A stretch of 64,000 nt of DNA from Strix aluco (lineage: Eukaryota > Chordata > Aves > Strigiformes > Strigidae). The notes under the pieces are model-generated. The model saw only the letters and a list, made by a program, of their open reading frames with translations. It ran no database searches and was not told the origin of the DNA. Each line of letters starts with the position of its first letter. The first letter of the stretch is position 1. This document shows, one piece after another, positions 49,427-61,850 of this stretch. A program made the position numbers and the translations under genes. The DNA is taken from contig NC_133971.1 of NCBI RefSeq assembly GCF_031877795.1, positions 49,963,642 to 50,027,641 on the forward strand, given 5' to 3'.

Positions 49427-49899
49427 TTGACAAACTTGCAATACGCACTATCAGTCATGTGAATAAAATCTCTATCCTTTTGAATTGTTATTAGGTGTGT
49501 ATTTTCTTACTACTTTTATATTCCTTTTATGTCTGAAAAATAGGTTTTATTCCTGATCCCTCATTAGTATGCAAATTTCTACCAGAATCAAGTGACACAC
49601 ATAACAGGACAAAAATTAAAGTATTTCTGAAGCAGGGCAGCATTCTTTTTTTTTTTTTTTTTCCTGAAAGTAAAGCCATTCTTCACAATTGCTCAGAAAA
49701 CAAGAGAAAGTCCATTAGAAGCTTCAGACTCTTAACAAAGACTCTTGGCTAATGTTACTGGCCTAAAAAGGAGATAAGCCATATAATTTTACAGGAAGCA
49801 ACCCACTGAATCCCTCAGCAAACACAGCTTGGCAATCTATCTTCAATTCAAAATAATGAGGTGGCAGGAGTGTGATGGAGAAATAAGTCTTCAAAAACA
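49427..49899 (-). other. COMMD10: Presumed COMMD10 3' UTR
   Basis: Sequence between the COMMD10 stop codon and the candidate poly-A signal. It contains T17 at 49646-49662, which is a 17-base A tract in the transcript, and a second AATAAA at 49546-49551. No other feature is seen. Confidence 0.45.
49646..49662. repeat. T17 homopolymer
   Basis: Seventeen T residues on the plus strand, lying in the presumed COMMD10 3' UTR. Confidence 0.9.
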
Positions 49900-49938
49900 T
49901 CATGTAAGGGAATCCAGCTGTGCTTGTATAGTTTCCAG
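49900..49938 (-). CDS. COMMD10: COMMD10 terminal coding exon
   Basis: Last coding exon of COMM domain-containing protein 10, a roughly 200-residue subunit of the CCC/Commander complex (COMMD1-10 with CCDC22 and CCDC93), which works on endosomes in recycling of membrane cargo. The exon has 12 codons and a TGA at 49900-49902. The peptide is LETIQAQLDSLT, identical to the human C-terminus as I remember it. The acceptor is AG at 49939-49940 on the minus strand after 'cctttaaat'; its pyrimidine tract is weak. The codons start in phase 0, matching the donor of the exon at 50578-50637 across a 639-base intron. These residues form the last helix of the COMM domain. No other annotation fits as well. 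Confidence 0.95.
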   Translation of the reverse strand: METIQAQLDSLT

Positions 49939-50577
49939 CTATTTAAAGGAACAAAAAACAAAGAAAAAACTCCACTCATATAAAATGTTGTTTAGAAACA
50001 TGTAAACAGAAAAAAACCCACATTCCAATATCTTCAACTATGCATACTAAATCTATTCACATAGCAATAAAAAAATCCTGTACTCATGAATATTTGTTTT
50101 TACATGAAGCTATTAGAATTCATTGCTGCAGTTTAAATATTCAAATTTTAAAGAAACAGTTGTCTAAATATTACCTTTTTTACATGCACAGATGTTTTGC
50201 TGTGAATTTCCAATGCATAATAACAAGGAAAAAAATAATAGAGTTCATTTTGACTGGATTACAAGCCTGGCATTTCGACTGAAGACATAACACAAAGATG
50301 TTCTTTCCAGAGAGCTCCTCCTTGTTAATCATCAGCTACTCCTCTCGATCTAATCGCCAGGTATGTTTATAATGTCCCAAGCCCTGCCTATTCCATATTT
50401 GAATGCACAGACTATTCTTGAAAATGCTTTATGTGATCAAACAAATCCAATAGACTTAATTAAAGTTGGATCCATTTTCCTTTCAGTTTCATTAGATTTA
50501 ATTCAAACAGGCAACACTTCCTGCTGAGTAGCATAAGGTGTTTACAAAGAAACTATAGTATCATAAAATCTACAGAC
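49939..50577 (-). other. COMMD10: COMMD10 last intron
   Basis: A 639-base intron with GT (50576-50577) and AG (49939-49940) ends on the minus strand, phase 0. No repeat or other gene is seen within it. Confidence 0.85.
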
Positions 50578-50637
50578 CTTGTTATAGAACTCAAACAGCT
50601 CCTGATGACTAAATTCTACAAACACTTTCTTCAGGTT
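50578..50637 (-). CDS. COMMD10: COMMD10 penultimate coding exon
   Basis: Sixty bases, 20 codons, both ends in phase 0. The peptide starts NLKKV and continues FVEFSHQELFEFYNK. Human COMMD10 (from memory) has LVEFSHKELFDFYNK at this place, with five differences in the 20 residues, mostly conservative. It forms a strand and the start of the last helix of the COMM domain, the C-terminal module through which COMMD proteins pair in the Commander ring. The acceptor is very strong: on the minus strand about 30 almost pure pyrimidines precede 'cttcacag'. The donor is 'aacaag|gtctgt', non-consensus at +3 but acceptable. With the exon at 49900-49938 it gives the last 32 residues. Earlier exons were searched for on the minus strand up to 64000 (for example the W-QLN block) and not found, so the preceding intron is at least 13 kb. 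Confidence 0.95.
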
Positions 50638-51703
50638 CTGTGAAGAAAAAAAAAGGAAAAAAAAGGAGGAATAAGCATTTTTTTCTTTTCTTTTTGGTAT
50701 TAATTCCATTAATTCAGAATATGAGATTAGGCTATGTGAAAGACAATGGTTGCAACAGTTAGTTTTCCTTCCATTCACTACAATGTCCCTGATATATGCA
50801 TATTCCATTTCAGTGAAGAATTAAAGTCTACAGGTACAACTATTCTCCTGCTGCAAAGAATAATAATAAAATATTCTATGAAAATTATTTTGTTACCTTA
50901 TTTTTAAGTCAGATAAAAATGAAATATTGCACTCATCTTTCTCAGCAGTCTGTCTAAGATCTGGTAAATACCATTACACAATGAAAAAGTCGGTAGTGTA
51001 TTTGATTGAACTTGCACAGCTATTAATGTACTGCACCAGCACAGAGCTAATACTTCCATTCATTAATCTAACAGTTATAATTTTAGCATGCTGACACTGC
51101 TATAGGCATCTATGCACAGATTCAGCCTAAATTAACAATTAACACAACAGCTTCAAAGCAGCACTTAAACACTAAAAAAGCAAAATAGCACAACTGACAG
51201 AAACTACTGTGGATAAAACAGATGGTGGTAATAATCCTCTGCACGCATGTGCTGATGTCTGTGGAGATGAAGGTTAAATTAAAATTTCTGTCCTGCTTAA
51301 CTCACTCAAGAAACAGGTAATTTAATGCCTGCTACTTTCAATCACACTGTAGATGTTTTCAGACTGTTTCAAGCTGTATTCCTTCTACTTCACCTTGTCA
51401 CTTCTTTTAAAATAAATTTGTAACTATTACTGCACATTCTCTGTGTTCTTGCTAGATTTTCCAAGGCTTGGGGGCATTCCTGAGGATAACAGCTGCACTT
51501 CCATAAACACTAACAAGGCTCTGTGAAAACTGAATCTGTGGACACCTCTACTCACAAAATATTACGAGCTGAAATAATGTACACATGCTAATTTTGTTTA
51601 ATCGGTTCCATCTTCATGTATGACTTAAGTCAATAGAATAACGCTTATTTATCAATTCAGCTTAAATGAGCAAGGATACTTTTGCATACAGTCAGGGCTG
51701 TAG

Positions 51704-51772
51704 GCCAGATTCTGTGTACTCTCATACCAATGCAAGTCTCAATTTAAGTCAAATAATGCTGCTGAATTTGGC
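51704..51772. repeat. Short palindromic-repeat remnant
   Basis: 'gccagattc' at 51704-51712 is answered by 'gaatttggc' at 51764-51772, an inverted pair with one mismatch. Between them 'tactctcataccaatgcaag' and 'aatttaagtcaa' resemble the inner blocks of the ancient amniote palindromic repeat also proposed at 5761 and 30368. This is the member with both termini visible. Confidence 0.42.
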
Positions 51773-52611
51773 GCACCAAATGCACAGAGCAGCAGAAGCC
51801 CTGGGAACTCAGGATAGCTACTGCCTGGTGCCTGCTCCTCAAAAGGAGCTGTAAGACACAGGAAAGGGATAAAATGACTGGGGCCAGCCTGTCTGGTGCA
51901 ATTCCTCCTCCCCGCTCTGCAGAAAGAAGGATCCTTTCCAACAATTTCAGGAAGGCTACAAAAGCCTAGAAAAGGACCAGTGATTTGCATGAGAGACCAA
52001 TCTTCCCCCTTTGGGAAGGAACAATACAATTCTGGCAATCGTATGGTGAATACAAAATAAAACTACCAGAACAGCAGTTCTCTTTGCCATGACTCCAGCT
52101 GATCCTCCCTCCAAAGAGCATAATGCCGTGACAGGGAAGTAAAAGCATTTTTAAAGGCTTTCTAACAGCTAAGAAACAAAGAGAAAGCAAACAAGTGGTT
52201 TCTTCAGAATAGAAAGGGGGTAGAGGAAAGAAGAAAGATACACTAATAGCAAATGGATCTACCATTTCAGCCTGGATATTTGTTTGGCATTTGCTGTTCT
52301 AACAGGATTCTGGTGTTTGAATGGAAGGAAGTGAAACTGAAAAGGGGAGATTCAGAATAAAAAGAAGATATCTTATATCTTAAAGTTTATCAGTCACAAT
52401 GAATAGGCAGGGTCATCTCTTGCATGGTTTCTGGCAGACAAGCCTGCTGGATTTCAGTATGACAGTTCTGTAATGCCTCCAGAGAGGGGCAGTGGGTGTG
52501 TGACACCTCCAACCACCAGATCTCATTTCTCCAAGCCCTGTGTCTCATTCAGGATGGGCATCTTCTGGTACTACTTCAGATCAGCAGGCAAGATCAACTT
52601 CTCACAGACAC

Positions 52612-52625
52612 AAAAAAAAAAAAAA
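52612..52625. repeat. A14 homopolymer
   Basis: Fourteen A residues. No retrocopy is recognised upstream. Confidence 0.85.
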
Positions 52626-55600
52626 GAAATTGAAAAGCTTGACTTTTGTATTTTCTTCTAACTACATTACTTACTGTAAGTTATGAGGCTATGCAAATGA
52701 AAAACGTGTGATCCTTTTAATTCAGGGTCTTTTTATACTAAAAGGAATCACTATGCTTTATACAGGCTGAGACTCTCTTCCCATTATTATTTAATAATCT
52801 CAGTCTGATACTAGGACAAAATTTATGTTGCATTGTGGCAGGCAAATGTCTGTGGAGATCTAAAAGAAAGCATGACATGTCAGGCTATGCTTCTGATCTG
52901 AGCCGGGGGTGGGAGTGTCAATGGGAGAGAGGATATAACAATCTTTTATGCAATATGTTGTTATTCTGCACCTAATCCTCTACTAAACCAGAATTGTTTC
53001 TGTGTGTAAAGAACTGATACATATACTACATTCCTTCAGCAGAGAGCAGTGTCACAAAAAACTGTGCAGAAGTGTGGCACCAGTTAAAAATGTTACTTCT
53101 ACAATATTAAATTTCTCACTAGTATGAGTCCCCTGAGGAAGATGCTAAACAATCATTGTTATGTGATCAGGAGTTCCTATATAGACCCAAAAAACACTGT
53201 ATCATAACTAGGTCACTACAAGAAAAAGCTACATCTGAGCAGGCTGATGGCCCCCCAGTTTTAGCTGAGATATCCATTATTCACTTACTTGCTTTATTCT
53301 ATGTGAACTGTTATTAAACTGTGTACAACTGTAATTAAAACAATGTGTCACAGGACTAGGTTACCATCCAGTTCTTTAATTACTCAGTAAAATAGTATTA
53401 AAAATGACTGTTAGATAGAATATTGCTAAAGCCCCCAGAGTAGGCAAATTCCTGATCTACTTTATGGAATTTTGATCAGATAAGTACACAAAATTACAAA
53501 CTTTCAACCATAACTAAAACATAGGATAAAAAAAATCACTTGCAGCTTACTGACTTAATTAAATGTCACTGTGTGCAGATAGAGTCTCAGCCTATTTATG
53601 AAAAGCGTAGTTAAGCTGCCGCCTTTTATCTTCACATGCAGGTTTTCAGATGTTGTCTCTGACCTAGTATGTGTTTCTCAGAAGGTAAATAAGAAAGCAG
53701 TAATTTGCTGGATGTCTAACTTCTTTCTTCCTTCTATCAAGTATATCGTTCTCTTTTCCTCTTTCCTGATAAATTCCCTCTCATTCCTCACCTTCACTCT
53801 ACTCCTTCCCTCATTTCTGGCATCTCGTTTTCTCTTTGCTGTTATCACCTTCATGTGAAAGAAAACTAAACAGAGTAACCAGAAAACTCAACGGAATTTA
53901 TTCCCATTGTCACAGTCAGTCACTCTAATACATTTTCTAATCCCAGACTTGGTCGCTGTGGAAGTAAAAGTCCTAGCTCCTACTTTTAAGAGTTTTAGCC
54001 TTGAGGGTGACAGCTTCATAGCATCAAAGAAAGATAGTTGAAGGTGTTATTCTTATGAAGACAAAGAAATCTCTAAAATACCAAGCGTTCATTCTTTTGG
54101 CAGCTTTGAAAACCTGGAGAAAGACTTTTTGTCTGATTCAATAGCCACGAAGAGTAGCAGGGACAGCACTGGAGTGATACGCTCAATAAGCATAGCTAAA
54201 GATGTGATGTGCAGCATCTTCAGCTAAATAAAAGTTGCTGTTAAATGCAATGTGCTCATCTACTATTAAACATGACAGAGCATTGCATTCACTACTAGAA
54301 AAGTCTGCGTGAACTGCAAGTGTCGCCCATCTTTACATCAGTCTGAATCCTTTGCAAGGAATATGGTAATAAGTTTTCTGAAACACATGGTTTAACATAT
54401 TTGGCCATGTATCACTACTGAATGTATCTTTAAGTGTTGAAATTAAATTTTAGGGCCATTTTGACTGTATAGATCTAGATGGAACCTGATTTCGTTCTAC
54501 CTCTTCTCTCACCCTGGGGTTGTATCAATCTACAATTTACAGCCTCCCGATAACTGTGAAATTCTAATAAGTTTAACTGATTAGGGTTGTTTTCTCTCCT
54601 TACCTATCTTCTCATTTATTGTCTGCTATCATTTTAAAAACCGTAACATCTTCATCAGTCTCTAAAACATCTGTTCAAAACCAAATTTCCTTTGGGGGTT
54701 AAGGGGAAAAAGGGGAAAGAAGGGAAAGAAAACTGAAGATAAAAACTTTCTGCTCCCAATCAACATTAATATGCTATGCTATCCAAAACAGCCATTCTGA
54801 ATTTTGGCTAATTCTACAAAATAGCCACAATCATTAAATATATACTTAATTATATACTACCAGCAAACAGGTAAATTTTTAGCTGAACATGATCATCAGA
54901 ATAAAATGATGAAGATTCAACTACACAAGATGGAAAAGAGTCTCCAATTTCCTACTGCCTTGGCTAACAATTTATTTTAAATATGAATACCTTCTTGCTA
55001 CAAAACGTTTCTGTGGAAACCATGCAAAAAATGTCTCCTTAAAATACTTCAGAAAGCAGAGGCAAATTCCTGGTTATAAAGGATTTGGTTTTGGTTTCAT
55101 GGGGTTTTTTTTAAATCCAGTGCTCTAGATACTTCTATTTTAATGTACTACTGCAAAAGGCTTTATCACTAATGACAGAGTTTTGCAACCTTATTTATTG
55201 CCCAGCTGTATTCCACACATTTAACTCCCTCACTCCATGCATAAGCATAGAGCAAGGCACTAGGAGTTATAAATAAAAGGCAAACTTCTGGTTTTAAAGC
55301 TAACTTGAATATGAAAAATTGATATTGCTGTAATAGTTCTCAACTGCAAAACTGTAACAATTTTTACAACATTGCAAAATAAATGCCAAGTATTCTGAAG
55401 CAAACAGATGGAGGGACAGGCTGGTTTGTATATCTAAATGTCTACTGATAATGATAATGTTCTATGACTGAGCACATGTAAAAAATTACAGTGTATTCAG
55501 TGAAGTTTGTTAGTAACTAGCTGAAGTAACACATATCCCAGTCTCCATATTCTAATATAACCTTTAACACTATCTTGGGCCACATCTCAATTAGGCTTAA

Positions 55601-56345
55601 GAGAAAAATATTTTCACATTTGCTTTCTATTCTACAATTTATTCCTATTAGATATCCTTAAAATCTTAGATATAATGGAAGGATATGGATAATTAAAAAT
55701 CAGTTTATGGCCAAATTCAGATGGATTCCTAAACAGTTGATTCTTAGTAGCCTACATCTCCCTCTGGACCTATCATTTTCTGTGCTACATCAATTCAGAC
55801 TTTCTTTAAATTTTCTTGGACCCTGGAGAACTATACATTTGTTTAGGCACTTACAGATGGGAAGGTTGTTAAGTTGTATCTCACAGAATTTATCAGCAAG
55901 TTTAAGCTGCTTGGTCAGAAAGATGAACTGTAGCATGGCAAGAAAAGCAGATGCATTAAAACAGACCAGCATCACTTAAAAGTGCACCTATTCCTTAACT
56001 CTCTACACATAAGAGATAGCAGTTAAGACTTCTTTATATTCTTACAGCAGTAGATGGATGTAATTCAGCTCAGGGATTCATCAGAACACAGGGAGTTAAA
56101 TGCCAACTTATATATTCCTAATTACACTTCTTTCACATCAGTAGAAAATGTGACCTTCAAACTTTACTCTTCTTCCAAGCTTATTTCCATTTGCAATACT
56201 AAATAATTATTTTTGTAGAGAAAAAAAAATCTTGCCTTGTGACTGAATTACATGCATTTTCAAGTCACAGTGTGCAACTGTTATAAAACAGAACATCTTT
56301 CATACTAATACCCTCTTTTCCTGATCAGTATGTTAACATTTAGTT

Positions 56346-56408
56346 TGTACGTATACTGTACATATACTATATATAAGTACATATATGTACATATTTGTAC
56401 ATATACTA
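56346..56408. repeat. TACATA-type AT-rich microsatellite with palindrome
   Basis: Degenerate repeats of 'gtacata' and 'tatac'. GTACATATATGTAC at 56377-56390 is a perfect 14-base palindrome. Confidence 0.7.
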
Positions 56409-58094
56409 CCTTTCAAAGTTGCATTTCTTTTTCATATAAGCTTAAGAATTTCAAATTCCCTGTGGTATTTAGGGAGACCAAAATCAGAAGCATACTAAGG
56501 ACGTGTTTCCCTCCCTTTGCAATGTATTCATAAGCTCCTAACCAAAGTTCTGTATTGATTCCTGAGATGTAATAAATGTGTTACTGGAAACTGATGGTTT
56601 GGAGATACATACAGATAATCTTATTCCAGCAGATACAGGATCATCTAAGCATGTTTCCATGGAAAGTGCCTTGAATAAATTCATTGCCCAGTCCAGCAGT
56701 GAGCCAACAGACTCTGCAGGCATTTGGAGACCTCAAGAAGACCTGACATACTTCCAAAAGCAGTAAGAACTGTCAGTCATTTCCATTTTCACTCCTCCTG
56801 TTCCCTTCCATCTTCATGAAAATGTCCATTACTGGCTGGATGACCTGGTGTAAAGCTACAGACAAGAAAGGGGACACAACTACTGAAAAGACCACATAGC
56901 TTTCGAAGATCACAGAGCATTAGAGGCAGACGGGCCCCTTTCTTCACAGTGGGGGAGAAAAATGCTTTTAAAACTGAGACAATTATCTGGAAACAAAGAA
57001 CTACAGTTTTCACCTCAATACACCTAGTCAGAGTAAATACCATCTTGCTAAAGAAAAGAGAGACAGCAAAGCATTTTTCTTCCAATACTTGTATCCAGGC
57101 AGAGGGTTCCTTTGCCTTGAATGTACTAGGAATTCACATTCCTATAAACAACACTATTAGGTTGGTTGGTCTTTTAATGATACTTCTGCATTTTGCAGAA
57201 ATCTAGAGTTGTACAGTTCTCACCTCTGTTCAAAGATTATGTTAAATACACTTTTACAAAAACATCACAGTGAAAAGACATGCTTTTTGGGGAAATAGAT
57301 GGTAAACATGCATCATTGCGTGCCTATCACAAGAAATATTTAAAAGCAGATCTTTTGTACTGATATGTCCTTGTATGTTCTACGTACAGAAAATAGCTCA
57401 TAGATCTACTGAAAGGCTGACTTCCTTCTATGCCTGTTCTATATTTTGTATATACCTTCACATGCCCTTCCCTTCTTTAAAGACAACTATACACAGTACA
57501 AGTTCATTATTGATTCCTCAGTAGTATCCACACAGCATCAGTCACTACCAGCATAAAGCATCCATCCACAAAAATGTGTCATTATAATTGCAGGATTCAG
57601 TAGGAGAATGTGTAGGTATAATTCCCAAATATAGTACCCACGAAAAGATGTGTTTGAAAATTGCTGGTTTCATTCACTAATAGGCCACCACACAATTACT
57701 AAGAATACCACTGATTAACCTAATGAACACAGGTCCTAATAATGACAACTTTTGTATTTCATCTCTCACCTAATTTTGCAAATTATACTGTATTCCCAAT
57801 AGTGTAGAAAGCTCTCTGAAAAAGCAACCTCACTAAAAGTTTAGAAATATATCCTTTCTTCCTATTAAATTTCACTGTATCAAATACGGGAAAAAAAAGT
57901 CTCTGGGAAAGCACATACACCCTAATTGTTGCATATTGCTTATACAGTGTACAATCTCTAACTATCAGAATACAACTTTCTTCTTTAGTGAGAACTCTAC
58001 TTTGACAACTAAATAATTTATTCCTGAGAAGAAACTGAATTCTTTGATCTTTCATGTTTCAGTACAGCTTAGTTGGCACAGAAATGATGATATT

Positions 58095-58107
58095 AAAAAA
58101 AAAAAAA
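58095..58107. repeat. A13 homopolymer
   Basis: Thirteen A residues in the COMMD10 intron. Confidence 0.85.
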
Positions 58108-58267
58108 TTGAGTTCACGAACACTGCAAGGAAAAACAGAGTTACAAGTCTGTGTTTCATTTATTTCCACCAGGGCTATCATGAAAGTCTTCAAACGCCAT
58201 GACAATCAGCGAGTTCACTCTTCTATTCTAAAGACATCTCACATCAAGACTGACAGAAGAGTCTTAC

Positions 58268-58330
58268 CTTCACCTTGAATGATAAGGAATTCACTTTTCT
58301 TCTTATGCTTGTACTCACAGAGAACTACTG
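58268..58330 (-). other. Cassette-exon-like segment in COMMD10 intron (sense strand)
   Basis: Sixty-three bases on the COMMD10 strand. The acceptor is 'gggctctctgtttcctcag' with a branch-point-like 'cttac' about 24 bases upstream, and the donor is 'gaag|gtaaga' (GT at 58266-58267), close to consensus. Only one phase is open, reading 'VVLCEYKHKKKSEFLIIQGE'. COMMD10 splices in phase 0 at the next downstream exon; in phase 0 this segment has TAG as its second codon. It would therefore act as a premature-stop (poison) exon if included, or be non-coding. It is a candidate only; decoy exons are common in long introns. Confidence 0.28.
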
Positions 58331-59712
58331 CTGAGGAAACAGAGAGCCCAGCAGTAAGCATGTTGGCTCCAGAAACGCTTTCAAGCTTTTCTGACCTCAC
58401 ATGTTCACCAAATTTGATACACAGCCAAATACTTTTTACAAACTACACATGAAAAATATGTCATATAGGCATAGTTATGAAATATTTCCATTATTGTACT
58501 CAGAAAATAATCCAATTCTAGGAAGCTAACAGAACTGAGTGTAAATATTAAGTACAACATTAGTCTAGCATTGGCATCTGAAAACTTTAGATTATGTACT
58601 CAAATGCCAAACACTGAAACTGGGATAAGTATCTCAGGACAGTGAAGCTCAGCCCTACAGCATTGCAGGCAGAGTGAGACAGATTTGCACGCAGATATAC
58701 AATGGTCAAAACCTCCTACAGCAAGGAGAGCAGCTCTACAACATGTACAGAGTGTTTTAGAGACCTTCTCACACAGCTTGCTTGTAGTGGATGTGATTAA
58801 TATGGAATCACAAATCATGTTCAAAAATGGTCAAATCAGATACACATCTAATGCTGGGTCTGAAGAAAGCTGGACTTAGAGAAAGCTCAAATTGTGATCC
58901 AAACCACCCAGGAAGATACCCCTTTGGTCTCAACTAAAAGCCAGACAAAACCTCCTGTGTCCAGGGGAAGAAACTTGGGTTATTGTCACCTGCATCCACA
59001 TCTAGAGCAGCTGCTCTGATAGGAATTTTATATGGTGTAGTCACGCAGATGAACAAGACTCTAAGAAGGCTTTAGATGAATGGAGGAAGCTGGCATCTTT
59101 TTGCAGCATTACCTTCTGAGCCTACCTGCTTCAGTAAAATACAGCAACACTGCATTGTTTTAGCACAAAAGGCCTTTCTTCACCATCAGAAAACCTGAAA
59201 GTATCTATTGTTTCTACTGAGGCACAAGAAAAGAGGCTGGATAAAAGATGCCAGCAGTGAGAGGACAGATCTAAGGAAACTTAGATCCAGGAAATCAACG
59301 TAACTGATGTGAAAATACCCTTTCAAAAAAATCTGCTTAAATATTTACAAAATGTCAAGATTAGATAATTTGTAAATTAGTTCTTTTGTTTGGGAAGGGT
59401 CACTTGGAGTATCACCAATTTGGATTTTGTTAGGCAGACAAGCAAAGATAAAATGTTTGGGTTTTCTTCTGTGCTAAAAAGGTGTTAGTGGCTGTGAGCA
59501 AGCATGTCTCTGATCTCCAGCTAGTAAATCATTCCAGCAGCTAGCAATTGGGTGCTTGCACACAAGTCTCAGCTGCTGAAAGAGACTGGAAAGCCATGCC
59601 AGAGTGAGGGATGTTAACTAGCAGTCTAGTCCCCAGCAGAAGCAAAAACAGAGCTCTTAAAGAATACGACTGTAAAGTAATGTGGTTTTTTTGGTTGGGT
59701 GTTTTTGTTGTG

Positions 59713-59733
59713 TTTTTTTTTTTTTTTTTTTTT
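59713..59733. repeat. T21 homopolymer
   Basis: Twenty-one T residues preceded by GT-rich low-complexity DNA. Confidence 0.9.
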
Positions 59734-61551
59734 AATTAGGAAGTCACCTACTATTTTTACTGTATCATAGTACAGATGTACAGCTTTTGCTACAATACTC
59801 ACGATTTACAAATAAATGCCAGACTCCTAGCCAGTATCTCTTCCTTGCCAGAAGCAACCCAGGAAGGCCTTGAACCTGGGCTACCCATTTGGATCAAGGG
59901 CATACAGATGTTGGAGTGTGATAAAAAAGACATTGCCATCCTGACACAAGCAAACACCAACATTTCTTAGGCAACACAGCATAGTACAAAACTGGAAGAG
60001 GTCTTTCAAAGCAAAGTTTCTCAAATTAGACAAAAAGCTTTTCACTTTTACAAGAATTAAAAAAAAAGACTGGGTGGTCTTTTCTGATTATTACTCTGCA
60101 AAATTAAGAGTAATGTGGAAATAACCACTTACTATGAACCAATCCACCAAAAACTTCTCATTCTCAGTTTGTCACTGAAGGTTATGCATGTTCCAATGAT
60201 GCAAAAATTCGTTATTTTGGATTTTAGACAATGCAATTTCAGTGATCTTCTTGCTTTGTTACTTTTGCTGAAAAGTTATTTAAAGCTTGATGCAGTGGTG
60301 TGATGTCAATTCTCACTGCTTAGAAAGAAACCCGAACAGAGTGCTAATGACAGAAAGTACTACAAGTGCTATGTGTTTTCACATACAGTGAAGATGGAAT
60401 CAAACCATTCACCCACAGTTTCCTTCAAAGCCAGAATATGAATGTAAGTATATAGGTAATACCCTCTCAGGGAAGAAAAAACCCCAACTTTTGGCTAACA
60501 CAAGCAATTTGAAAGAGGGTATCAAATCCCTTTTTCTTTTCTTCAAGTCCATGTGCTATGGAATTACAGTCCATAAAGGCTGCTTTAAAAGAGAGTGAGC
60601 AACGTGAAGGAATACAGTACTAGATTTGGATTATTCTGCAGATGGCTGGAGTATAATGCAGTACTCAGGGTGGCTGCAGTGGTTTCAGTGAATATCAAAA
60701 CCAAGATACTTTTTATGTTTTTCTCTCAAAAGGCATCTGTTTTAGCTCCAGAATAATTACATTTTTTTCTTTCAAGCCAGTACTGTGTGATGCAAAACTA
60801 AAACGGTAAATCAAGGAATAAAAAGTGATATTATATGGTGTAATCTTTTAATAAAGATAGACATGAAATTAATACTTAAACTATGCTTATTGCCTTTCCA
60901 ATTTTTTTGTCTTTTTAACATACATGTTCTTCAAAGGGAAAAATGAAAAAATAAGGTATTACAGGGCAGTTTGCAAACACTATTTTTGTCTGTATGAACA
61001 ATTTTATAAACTGATGTTTAAACCTATGTTTAAGATGCTAAGTCACTTCTTTCAAAAAAATACTGAGAGCTTATGACTTATTTAATGTCTTGTCTACACT
61101 GATTATAGCACAGGTTAAAAGTGTAATATATGGGTTAGTCATTGATAGATTTGCAATCTAAGAAGTTATGAAACTTTCAAAGTAACCTAACATGTTCCCA
61201 GATTTTTCTTACATTTCCTCCTATATATGGAGAGAATGCTAAGAATGCATTTGCTGACCACCAAAGGTTTTAAATTTAAAAGAAAAGGAAATAAAGGAAA
61301 TGGTTTAAAATATTTTTCTCTTGAAATAGTATTTATATGCTACTATGGAAAGGAATTTAACACAACTTTTCTCCTCCTTTTAGTCATGACAAGGTTTTCA
61401 ACAAGAATACTATTCCCCAAAAAATTCTTACCTCTAAACTGGAAAGATATGGATTTGATGGATGGACTGGTAGATGGGTAAGGAATTGGCTGGATGGTAG
61501 TATCCAGACTTATAATCAATGGCTCAATATCCAAGTGGAAACCAGTAATGA

Positions 61552-61850
61552 GTGGTGTCCCTCAAAGGGTTCGCACTGGGACCAGTAGTATTTAATATCT
61601 TCATTATTGTCTTCATTAATGACACAAATAGTGGTAGTGAGTGTGCCCTCAGCAAGTTTGTGGATGACACCAAGCTCAGTGGTTCAGCTGATTTGCTGGA
61701 GGGAAGGGATACCATCTGGAGGGACCTTGAAAATCTTGGGGAGTGGGCCCATGTGAACCTCATGAAGTTCAACAAGGCCAAGTACAAGGTCCTACACAAG
61801 GTGCCTACAAGGGCAATCCCCAGCAACAACACAGACTTGAGGATGAATGG
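61552..61850 (+). pseudogene. CR1 ORF2 RT fragment (copy 4)
   Basis: RT fragment with 'VFINDTNSGSECALSKFVDD' and 'EWAHVNLMKFNKAKYKVLH'. The catalytic motif is FVDD instead of FADD. The homologous frame is lost after about 61810, where a frameshift moves the CR1 frame to the one open from 61743. Confidence 0.85.

Larger units (their letters stand above)
50638..61385 (-). other. COMMD10: COMMD10 intron, left part
   Basis: No further COMMD10 exon is recognised. It contains the homopolymers listed, a palindromic-repeat remnant at 51704-51772, an AT-rich palindromic microsatellite at 56346-56408, a purine-rich block near 54698-54734 and the exon-like segment at 58268-58330. Large introns agree with the roughly 200-kb human gene. 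Confidence 0.7.

Noticed and set aside
55790-55975. Possible earlier COMMD10 exon in the intron
   Set aside because: No correspondence to the known COMMD10 N-terminal or central sequence; no suitable splice sites in the right phase.
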